A stretch of DNA of 7,651 nucleotides from Deltaproteobacteria bacterium. Its GTDB lineage: Bacteria > Myxococcota_A > UBA9042 > DTJE01. The notes below the pieces were generated by a model, which made no database searches, was not told the origin of the DNA, and saw only the letters and a program-made list of their open reading frames with translations. Shown here piece after piece: positions 1 to 6,776 of this stretch. Position numbers and translations under genes: made by a program. The number at the start of each line of letters is the position of its first letter. Position 1 is the first letter of the stretch. Location: NCBI GenBank assembly GCA_013151875.1, contig JAADHL010000062.1:3909-11559 (forward strand), read 5' to 3'.

Positions 1-1016
1 CCCGGGGCGTCGATGACCAGATGAGGGACGGCCAGGCCGCTGGTCCATCCCCTCAGGGCCTGCATGATTTCCATACCCTTCGACAGGCTGGCGCGGTAGT
101 GGCTTATGCCCTCGGCGTGGTCGCACATGAAGATGTAATAGGGCTTTACCCGCATCATCAGGAGCAGTTGATTCAATCTTTTCACGGTCGGAGGGTCGTC
201 GTTTATCCCCTTCAAAAGCACCATCTGATTTCCGATCGGGAAACCAGCGTCGGCCAGCAGGGCGCACGCATTGAAGGATTCGCGGGTGCACTCCCTGGGG
301 TGGTTGAAATGGGTGTTCACGTACAGGGGCTGGAACTCCTTCAGCATGGCTACGAGTTCGGGCGTTATCCGTTGCGGCAGGGTCACGGGCACCCTGGTGC
401 CCAGGCGGAGGATCTCGACGTGCTCGATTGCGCGCAACGCGGCCAGCAACCCGCGCAGCTTTCCGTCGCTGAATGTCAGCGGATCGCCCCCTGACACCAG
501 GACGTCGCGTATGGCGGGGTTGGATCGTATGTACTCGATGCCGCCCTTGATCTGCGCGTCGTTGGCCGCGCTGGAAGGATTGGACACCTTCCTCTTGCGG
601 GTGCAGTGACGGCAGAACATCGCGCAATCCGGCGTGGCATAGAACAGGACGCGGTCGGGATACCTGTGAGTGATCCCGGGAACCGGCATGTCCTTCTCTT
701 CACCCAGCGGGTCCTCCAGGTCGAAATCGTCCGTAAGGAGTTCACCGGGTTGGGGCACGGCCTGCATGCGCACCGGACACCGGGGATCGTCCGGGTCCAT
801 CAGACACGCGTAATAAGGCGTTATCCCCAGGTGGAATTTTTCACTGCCCTTGATGATCGAGTTGGCCTCTTCATCGGTGATCGTCGCCACCTTTCGCAAG
901 GCGTCTATCGTTTCGATACGATGCTGGTGCTGCCATCGCCAGTCGTTCCACTTGTCGTCCGCGATCGAGGCCCATGGCCCTCGCGGCGCCCGCGGAAAAC
1001 GTTCTTCAATGGTCAT
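1..1016 (-). CDS. kamA: Lysine 2,3-aminomutase, radical SAM/PLP enzyme (3' end cut by window edge)
   Basis: The enzyme interconverts L-alpha-lysine and L-beta-lysine in the cytoplasm, using a [4Fe-4S] cluster, S-adenosylmethionine and PLP. The product feeds lysine fermentation or, with an acetyltransferase (AblB), makes the osmolyte N-acetyl-beta-lysine. The window shows 338 complete codons of a family usually near 415 residues. Visible are a family-typical WNDWRWQ segment (23-29), the cluster motif CAMFCRHC (Cys131, 135, 138) followed by TRKR, and SGGDPL (175-180). Asp299 and Asp336 align, with a constant offset of 6, to the Clostridium subterminale residues Asp293 and Asp330 that bind the lysine side-chain amine. 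This favours lysine over glutamate as substrate. The sequence stops inside the DAPGGGGK motif, so the PLP lysine is just outside. Asp274 sits where the clostridial enzyme has Cys268, reported as a zinc ligand. The ATG at 1016 has AAGGAG six bases upstream. No ablB is in view. EpmB-type function is less likely but not excluded without the C-terminus. Confidence 0.95.
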   Translation of the reverse strand, partial: MTIEERFPRAPRGPWASIADDKWNDWRWQHQHRIETIDALRKVATITDEEANSIIKGSEKFHLGITPYYACLMDPDDPRCPVRMQAVPQPGELLTDDFDLEDPLGEEKDMPVPGITHRYPDRVLFYATPDCAMFCRHCTRKRKVSNPSSAANDAQIKGGIEYIRSNPAIRDVLVSGGDPLTFSDGKLRGLLAALRAIEHVEILRLGTRVPVTLPQRITPELVAMLKEFQPLYVNTHFNHPRECTRESFNACALLADAGFPIGNQMVLLKGINDDPPTVKRLNQLLLMMRVKPYYIFMCDHAEGISHYRASLSKGMEIMQALRGWTSGLAVPHLVIDAP

Positions 1017-1022
1017 TTCCGG

Positions 1023-1029
1023 TCTCCTT
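1023..1029 (-). promoter_or_regulatory. Ribosome binding site of kamA
   Basis: On the minus strand AAGGAGA lies six bases before the ATG at 1016. It is a near-consensus Shine-Dalgarno sequence and fixes the kamA start, which also matches the expected N-terminus of the family. It is the strongest ribosome binding site in the window. Confidence 0.85.
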
Positions 1030-1069
1030 GGTTCGGTTCAAATCCGCGGCAAGCCTAGCACCAACCACG

Positions 1070-1098
1070 TTTATGATTCCATGAAAAAATAATGGAAA
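1070..1098 (-). promoter_or_regulatory. Candidate sigma-70-type promoter of kamA
   Basis: Reading the minus strand, TTTCCA (plus 1093-1098, 4 of 6 to the -35 consensus) is followed after 17 bases by CATAAA (plus 1070-1075, 4 of 6 to the -10 consensus). The segment is clearly AT-rich in a GC-rich window. A start near 1063 would give a leader of about 46 bases to the kamA ATG. Spacing and position are right, but the boxes are imperfect, so this is a candidate only. Confidence 0.35.
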
Positions 1099-1105
1099 AA
1101 ATCAT
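1073..1105. repeat. Imperfect inverted repeat in the divergent intergenic region
   Basis: ATGATTCCAT (1073-1082) and ATGGAAAAAATCAT (1092-1105) are inverted copies of each other except for four extra A bases in the right arm, with nine bases between them. The repeat covers the -35 box and spacer of the candidate kamA promoter, so it could be an operator. The poly-A character also allows chance symmetry. There is no U-tract arrangement typical of a terminator for either flanking gene, since both genes point away from it. Confidence 0.35.
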
Positions 1106-1258
1106 TGGCAAGCGTCGGCGACGAACATGCGGTCGGCCGATGCGCGGACCATTTCGTAATGAATTCCGTGAATATTGACGCGCAAGCCGATAAGTGGTCA
1201 GATCCCGTTGTTACGGTCTTTGCGTTCTGGTCTTTCTTTTCCCAGCGTAAAACCCACG

Positions 1259-4200
1259 GTGAAATCGTTCCACGCAAAATCTGATTTTCAGGCGAATGCA
1301 CGGATCGCCGCCACGACCCTGCTGGCGCTTGCCGTGTGCGCTTGCGGCCCTGCATCCGGTCCAAAAGACGTGATGGAAAAGGTCGAGCCCACAGGCTGTC
1401 CAACGCCGATGCCCGACGATCCTGGTTGGGCGGCCCGTGCCAGGGTGGCGCCGGTGCGGCTGGTTCCGTCGATGGCCTGGGAAGAAGTCGAGGCCGCCCT
1501 GGCGTCCCTGAAATCAGACCACGCTTCCACCGCCCTGCTGACCGGCCCGTTCGAACGCGGCCTGGACCAGGCGGCCTTCCTGCGGACCCTGGACTTCATT
1601 GCCAAGGTGACCTGCCTGGGACACGGCATGGGCCTTCGCGTGGCCATGCGCTTTCCCTCGCTACGGATCGAAAGCCCGGCGCCCTATGACCCGGATCTGG
1701 TCCAGAAGGGCATCAACGGTCGCCTCAATGTCGTCAGGGACGACCACGACGTCGTGGTTTCCGCCTGGATGTGCCCCAATGGGCCCTACAGGGAAGTCTT
1801 ATTCGACCGCGCCGCCAGGATCGCGGGGGTCGGCGTGGATGCCCTGTATGTCACTGACCTCATGTTCCGGGGAGCGGGCGCCGCCTGGCCATGCACCTGT
1901 TCTCATTGCGCCAGGGCGTTTCATGACTGGTCGGTCAGGATGGGTCTGGGGGGCGCCGAAGGCCTGAGTGTACCCGCGGAGGCCGACTTCCACGACCCGG
2001 CATTCAAGGCATGGGTGCGCTGGCGTCATAGGACCCTGGCCGACTTCGCCCGGGACCTGGAAACGGCCGTGCGCGCCAGCCATCCCGAAACATGGATTTT
2101 CATCCAGGACGCCAACGTGGATCACATGGAGGCCACGGAAAACGGCCTTGACGCCACCTTCATTCGCCCGTCCGGCAACCTCTCGCATGCCTGGGACATC
2201 GATGGTGTTTCCTCTGTCTCCGGCATGAAGTGGGCGACGCCCGAGGATTTCACCAGTCGCCTGGCCATGCTCAAGTGGGGCAGGTCCGCTGACGGCCTGA
2301 ATCCTTCATGGGCCGTTTCGAACGGTGTCGGGATTCTGGACGCGGGTCTGTCCATGGGTGCGCTGCTGGCGGAAGGTCTGAGCCCAATCGAGGCTCGTTC
2401 GGGACCGCTTCCGTCGCGCGCGGCGCCCGGCCTTCGAAAGGCATGGTTTCTGGTGGGCGCCGCCCGTCCAGACCTGTTTCCCGGTGGGCTCAGGACGGCC
2501 GACGTCGGCCTGTGGTACAGCTCGGCGACGCGTGACTACGTTGATTACGCGAATGCGGGTGGCCGTGCCGGATCCTATGTAAGCGCGTCGCCGCCGGTGG
2601 ACGACGCTGGCTGGTGGTCGGACGACCCGGCGGACAGCTGCGCCTTGATGCCGCACCTCGGTGAATACAGGGGAGCAGCCCACGCATTGATCAGGTTGGG
2701 CATCCCATACAGGCCCCTTCTTTCAGGCTTCGCCCTGCCGCCGGAAACGGGCGAACTCGATGCCGTCTGGCTGCCAGGAGTCCAGGCCCTATCGGACCGC
2801 GAGATAGATGAACTGAGCCGTTTCGTGTCCAACGGCGGTTTTTTGTTCGCGACGGGCGATTTCCCAGGGAGCATGGACAGATTCGGGCGCAAGCGCGAGC
2901 GCAATCCCCTGCGCTCGGTGTTCGGTGTTTCGAACGATGAAGCACCCCTCGATCACATCATGCCGTACGGGCGAGGTCTGGCCGTGTATCGTGAGGAGGA
3001 CCTCGGGGCCGACACCATCGAAAGCTTCTCCGGCGCGGAAGAGGCAAACACCGCGCTTACGGAAATCGAGAGATGGTTCAGCATCCACAGCAGCCGCGAC
3101 CGTCTGCTCAAAGGTCCTTCATGGGTCTTGGTTGAAGATTCGGTGTTGTCGGATCGAAAACGTGTCATCTATGCGGTGAATTTCAACGGCCTTGCACAAC
3201 CCCTGCGCAAAGAGCCCATCGACATCGAGATTCTGTACCGTATCCCAGAAGGTTTCAGGGTTTCAGATGTGACCGGACCTATCTGGGACAGGAGCAATCA
3301 CCCCGCCAGGTTCAGCAGAGTCGCAGAGCGGATCTGGTCAATCAAGGCCCGGCTCGGTGTTTTCGGGGTCTTCGAGGTCCTGCTGGAGCCAGTTGAAACA
3401 CGCAAGAAGCCCGAAAACTGGGGGCCGCCCCTCTTCGCCGACTTCATCAGAAAAACAACGGCCGTACAGGGCCTCAATTTCGTCCTCAATCGGTTCCGCA
3501 ATCCAAGCCTGCCCGCTCCCCTCCGATTCGGGGTCCGTTCCAGATTTCTGGGCGACCAGATAGTCACCAGCAGGGTCATGGGCCTGCTGCTCAGGACCAC
3601 GGCGTGCATGGATGCCCCCAGGGAGTGGGAGGACGCGTTCAGGTATGTAGACGAAGTCATGTCGTCGCGCGCCTATCACATCCCAGGAGATGCTTTTTAT
3701 GCCGCCACGGGTCGGCCCGTCATTGAACAGGATGTGCTGGGAGGGACATGGCGTCAGTCCGACAGACCAGCCGACGATTTCAGGGTGGTCCGTGGGCTGA
3801 TCGCGGGTCGGACGCACTTTGACAGGCCGGGTGCAGGCACTTTGGCCGCAACCTTTTTGAAGGGCATCTACCTGACGGACACGATCAAGCGCAACGAGAT
3901 GGGCTCGCTGGCCTTTCCGGGTTATCCCGGCGGGCTTATCGGCGCCGCGTGGGAGTGGGAGGGAGTCGATGACCGGATGACCGACCCGATTGCCAGGGCC
4001 ACTGGGCACGGTGAAACCGACAGGGACATCATCCCACTGGAAAACCAGGATCTCCAGGCGATGGGGTTTGGGGCGTCGATGGACCCTAGATGGCGGGACG
4101 AGCTGGAATCCGCCGTCGATTTCCTGCTGGACGGCGAAGCGGCGAATGCCGGGCCGCCTATCGGGCTGTTCTGGAACGGAATGGACGGTTTCACCTGGAC

Positions 4201-4750
4201 GCGCACGGGCGACTATGAGAGACAGGATTCGATACACGGAAAACACCTGAACATGGTCCAGGTCATAAGGACGGCGCTTCACCTGGCGCGTGCATCCAGG
4301 CTGGACGCGGCCGTCCTGGACGACACCCGCAGGGCTCGCGCACGTCGGGCGGCGCAGAGGACGCTTCGATTCCTGAGCATTTTCCACGAGGCCGAGGGCA
4401 GGATTCCCGAGTACCTGACGATTTCGGCCGAGGATGTTCCGGATTGCCTCAACGACCTGCTTCCGGACTGCCTCTACCATGGAATTGACAACCGCTACAA
4501 CGGAGACGTCAGGATCTATTCCCTCGCGGCCCGCCTGGCCCTGGAATTGGGGAACCCGGACTTCGCCCGCTCCCTGATTGAACGTCACATCCTGTTTGAT
4601 CGGGTCGATGACCCGGACGACCCCTTCTATGGTCAAATCGGCTCGTCCACGGAGCCGCCCGGTGACGCGGACGCGACCAACGTGCTGGAATCCGTCCTGA
4701 CCCTGTGCATGGAGGCCCGCGCGGGGGGTGGGAATCACCGGCCTCGTTAG
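1259..4750 (+). CDS. Large lipoprotein with glycosidase-like barrel, GH42-like middle domain and helical C-terminus
   Basis: About 1163 residues, exported; exact function not recognised. A GTG start at 1259 gives a normal lipoprotein signal: basic n-region (Lys2, Lys7, Arg15), hydrophobic 16-26, then Cys27-Ala-Cys29-Gly, with Cys29 the likely lipidated residue. A TTG at 1175 is also in frame but would add 28 residues unlike a signal peptide. Neither start has a clear ribosome binding site. Residues about 45-400 look like a TIM-barrel glycosidase, including a strand ending VDALYVTD and a Cys cluster CTCSHC (212, 214, 217) of the kind seen in GH42 beta-galactosidases. About 413-540 resembles the GH42 trimerisation (glutamine-amidotransferase-like) fold, with DAVWLPGVQALSDREIDEL from 501 and NGGFLFATGD ending at 534. 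About 620-705 looks like a beta-sandwich. From about 725 to the end it is mostly helical, possibly an alpha/alpha toroid. No Asn-Glu acid/base motif typical of GH42 was found. The gene ends 47 bases before the GH3 gene and is likely co-transcribed with it. Confidence 0.8.
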   Translation: MKSFHAKSDFQANARIAATTLLALAVCACGPASGPKDVMEKVEPTGCPTPMPDDPGWAARARVAPVRLVPSMAWEEVEAALASLKSDHASTALLTGPFERGLDQAAFLRTLDFIAKVTCLGHGMGLRVAMRFPSLRIESPAPYDPDLVQKGINGRLNVVRDDHDVVVSAWMCPNGPYREVLFDRAARIAGVGVDALYVTDLMFRGAGAAWPCTCSHCARAFHDWSVRMGLGGAEGLSVPAEADFHDPAFKAWVRWRHRTLADFARDLETAVRASHPETWIFIQDANVDHMEATENGLDATFIRPSGNLSHAWDIDGVSSVSGMKWATPEDFTSRLAMLKWGRSADGLNPSWAVSNGVGILDAGLSMGALLAEGLSPIEARSGPLPSRAAPGLRKAWFLVGAARPDLFPGGLRTADVGLWYSSATRDYVDYANAGGRAGSYVSASPPVDDAGWWSDDPADSCALMPHLGEYRGAAHALIRLGIPYRPLLSGFALPPETGELDAVWLPGVQALSDREIDELSRFVSNGGFLFATGDFPGSMDRFGRKRERNPLRSVFGVSNDEAPLDHIMPYGRGLAVYREEDLGADTIESFSGAEEANTALTEIERWFSIHSSRDRLLKGPSWVLVEDSVLSDRKRVIYAVNFNGLAQPLRKEPIDIEILYRIPEGFRVSDVTGPIWDRSNHPARFSRVAERIWSIKARLGVFGVFEVLLEPVETRKKPENWGPPLFADFIRKTTAVQGLNFVLNRFRNPSLPAPLRFGVRSRFLGDQIVTSRVMGLLLRTTACMDAPREWEDAFRYVDEVMSSRAYHIPGDAFYAATGRPVIEQDVLGGTWRQSDRPADDFRVVRGLIAGRTHFDRPGAGTLAATFLKGIYLTDTIKRNEMGSLAFPGYPGGLIGAAWEWEGVDDRMTDPIARATGHGETDRDIIPLENQDLQAMGFGASMDPRWRDELESAVDFLLDGEAANAGPPIGLFWNGMDGFTWTRTGDYERQDSIHGKHLNMVQVIRTALHLARASRLDAAVLDDTRRARARRAAQRTLRFLSIFHEAEGRIPEYLTISAEDVPDCLNDLLPDCLYHGIDNRYNGDVRIYSLAARLALELGNPDFARSLIERHILFDRVDDPDDPFYGQIGSSTEPPGDADATNVLESVLTLCMEARAGGGNHRPR

Positions 4751-4797
4751 TTTCCGATATGGTATCTTGTCATGTCCAATGGTTTGGGTGAATCGAC

Positions 4798-6744
4798 GTG
4801 TCGGTCAGAATGCTGACACCAGCGCTTGCCGTGATCATGTTCGCTTGCGGAACGGACAAGCCCTCGTGGGAACCCGTCCCGGTCCCGTACTGCGCCGTGG
4901 ACGAAACGCGAGTCAACGCCATCTACGAATCCATGACACGCGCCGAACGCGTGGGTCAGCATCTTATGGTCGGGGTGGACTCCGACGGGGAAGGCAACCC
5001 TTCCGCCCTCACCCTGCAGAAACTGGAGTCGGCCGCGCTCGGCGGAGTCTTCGTGCAACCCGCCACCGGTATCGTTCTGGGCGATCCGCTGGCGACCGCT
5101 GCCTTCGTACATGAAGTCAAGAAGATCGGGTACGAACGAACCGGTGTTCCCCTATTCGTGTCCCTGGACCAGGAAGGCGGGCCCAACGCCGCGGTCAACT
5201 CGCTGACCGGCGGGACCGACACCATCGGCTCCATGCCCATCGGCGCCACCCGGGACCCGGCGATCGCGTTCGAGGAGTTCGACATCATGGCCCGCGAGGT
5301 CCGCGCCCTGGGCATGAACATGGACCTCGGTCCCGTGGTGGACACCCTGCTGAGCACCCGCAACGGAAACCTGAACACCCGCGCCTTCGGACCGGACCCT
5401 GACCTGGGCGCCGCCCTTGGTGTCGCCGCCGTCAACGGGCTACAGTCGAACCTGGTCGTGGCCGTGGCCAAGCACTTCCCGGGAGACGGCCTGACGGACG
5501 GTAATACCCATACCAGCAACGTATTCGTGGAAGGAGACAGAGATTACCTTGAGGCCACGATCCTGAAGCCGTTCAGGGCCGTGGTGAAGGGCGGAACGGA
5601 CGGCATCATGACCATTCCCGCCGCCTATCCGGCCTTCGATCCCGACCGATCTGCCATCACCTCCAGGAAGATCACCACGGACCTGCTGAGGAAAGACATG
5701 GGTTTCAGGGGTCTGGTGGTCACTGACGCCCTCGGCATGAAAGGGGTGGATACCGGGCTTTCGGAGGGTCAGTCACGCGGCCTCGAGGCACTGAAGGCGG
5801 GCGCGGACATCCTGCTGTACGTGACGGCCTCGCCGACGGACCTGGAGGAGATACGGGCGGACGTGGACGAGGCCATCCAGGACGGCACGTATCCAGAAAC
5901 CGAGTTCGAGGAGTCCACGAAACGCATCCTGCGCATGAAGCAGAGGTACTGTCTGTTCGAATCGCCCGATTACCCTACCGACGCGGACCTCGCGACCCTG
6001 ACAAACCGCCTTTCGCAGAAGGCGGACCGCACGTTGGCGCGCGCACACGCGGATCGCGCCGTTGTACTGCTGCACGACGATGGAATCCTGCCGCTGACGG
6101 GAAAGAAGATCCTTTATGTTGGTCCCGACACATTGTTTCAGGACCCGGGATCCCACTGGCTCAATGTGCTGGACCAGACCTTCGGCGACGCGCTCGCGAA
6201 GCACGACCCCGGCGTAAAACAGATCGTCTATTTCATGCCGATGGACCCGAACCAGCAGTTCGCCCTGGTCAAGGAACAGGCGCCGAACGCAGACGTCATC
6301 GTCATGGGCACCCTCCAGGGGAGGTTCTCGGTCGATCAGCAGCAGTTGCTGGAGTGGGTCCTGTCCGGAATCGACAAGCCTCTGGTGCACGTCATCCTTG
6401 GCGTCCCCTTCGACTACGCGCAGAGCAGGGGCCGGGCCGCCGCCGCCGTTGCCCTGATGGGCAGCAGATCCCCCATGGTCGAGGCCGGGGCCGCGGTCCT
6501 GTATGGGGAACTGGAGGCATCGGGCGCCATGCTGTTCGACCTCGACAAGCTGGCCCTTGAAACGGGATTTTCGGGTCCGAAGGAACCGTCGAACACGCCG
6601 GATCGGTGCGCGGAAGACGCGGTCACCTGCTCTGGCAGCGGCATCTGCGTCGATTTCGGCGCAGGGTTCGGATGCGTGTGCCACCCGAACTGGCATTCGT
6701 CCCCGGATGGGCTGGACTGCGTTCCGGATGGAACCCAGGGTTGA
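4798..6744 (+). CDS. GH3 beta-N-acetylhexosaminidase-like lipoprotein with C-terminal EGF-like module
   Basis: A 648-residue exported relative of NagZ, which removes terminal N-acetylglucosamine from peptidoglycan fragments or other glycans. The signal is short (Arg4, hydrophobic 5-15) with Ala16-Cys17-Gly18 as lipidation site. The GH3 barrel shows SLDQEGG (122-128), NMDLGPVVD, KHFPGDG (225-231) and LVVTDALGM with likely nucleophile Asp310. Residues about 400-585 look like the GH3 C-terminal domain (VVLLHDDGILPLTGKKILYVG). Two-domain secreted lipoprotein architecture resembles Bacillus subtilis NagZ rather than the one-domain cytoplasmic enzyme of enterics. Residues 604-641 hold six cysteines (604, 611, 617, 626, 628, 641) with classic EGF spacing. 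Oddity: the NagZ loop motif KHFPG-H/L-G-x4-D-S/T-H reads KHFPGDG-LTDG-NTH here, so Asp230 and Asn236 replace the usual residues while His238 is kept. The start is GTG with weak GGGTGA (4786-4791) six bases upstream; ATG at 4810 is possible but loses Arg4. The beta-N-acetylglucosaminidase specificity is inferred from family, not certain. Confidence 0.9.
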   Translation: MSVRMLTPALAVIMFACGTDKPSWEPVPVPYCAVDETRVNAIYESMTRAERVGQHLMVGVDSDGEGNPSALTLQKLESAALGGVFVQPATGIVLGDPLATAAFVHEVKKIGYERTGVPLFVSLDQEGGPNAAVNSLTGGTDTIGSMPIGATRDPAIAFEEFDIMAREVRALGMNMDLGPVVDTLLSTRNGNLNTRAFGPDPDLGAALGVAAVNGLQSNLVVAVAKHFPGDGLTDGNTHTSNVFVEGDRDYLEATILKPFRAVVKGGTDGIMTIPAAYPAFDPDRSAITSRKITTDLLRKDMGFRGLVVTDALGMKGVDTGLSEGQSRGLEALKAGADILLYVTASPTDLEEIRADVDEAIQDGTYPETEFEESTKRILRMKQRYCLFESPDYPTDADLATLTNRLSQKADRTLARAHADRAVVLLHDDGILPLTGKKILYVGPDTLFQDPGSHWLNVLDQTFGDALAKHDPGVKQIVYFMPMDPNQQFALVKEQAPNADVIVMGTLQGRFSVDQQQLLEWVLSGIDKPLVHVILGVPFDYAQSRGRAAAAVALMGSRSPMVEAGAAVLYGELEASGAMLFDLDKLALETGFSGPKEPSNTPDRCAEDAVTCSGSGICVDFGAGFGCVCHPNWHSSPDGLDCVPDGTQG

Positions 6745-6762
6745 AACAGGGAATGCTGTAAC

Positions 6763-6768
6763 AAGGTG
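6763..6768 (+). promoter_or_regulatory. Ribosome binding site of the TSP3 lipoprotein gene
   Basis: AAGGTG lies eight bases before the ATG at 6777. It supports this start, which also gives a compact lipoprotein signal peptide. The site sits in a 32-base gap after the GH3 gene with no visible terminator, consistent with co-transcription. Confidence 0.6.
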
Positions 6769-6776
6769 TTCGAAAA

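Noticed and set aside
21..609. Plus-strand open frames opposite kamA
   Set aside because: The minus strand encodes the conserved radical SAM and substrate-binding motifs of lysine 2,3-aminomutase over the whole stretch, so these are antisense shadows.
1133..1140. Eight-base palindrome TCGGCCGA in the intergenic region
   Set aside because: Short GC-rich palindromes are common in DNA of this composition, and neither position nor flanks suggest a known operator.
3338..4738. 466-codon open frame on the minus strand opposite the large lipoprotein gene
   Set aside because: It lies wholly inside a better supported gene on the other strand, shows no recognisable motif or signal, and is rich in Arg, Pro and Gly as expected for a GC-rich antisense frame.
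4755..4766. Small inverted repeat GATA-TGG-TATC in the gap before the GH3 gene
   Set aside because: Four-base arms with a three-base loop and no T-run are too weak for a terminator, and symmetry of this size is expected by chance.
4956..5519. 187-codon minus-strand open frame opposite the GH3 catalytic barrel
   Set aside because: The plus strand here encodes conserved GH3 motifs, and the antisense translation is low-information Ser/Arg/Pro-rich sequence.
5773..6696. 307-codon open frame on the minus strand opposite the GH3 gene
   Set aside because: It overlaps the GH3 C-terminal domain and EGF-like tail, whose protein motifs are clear on the plus strand. The antisense product resembles no family I know.
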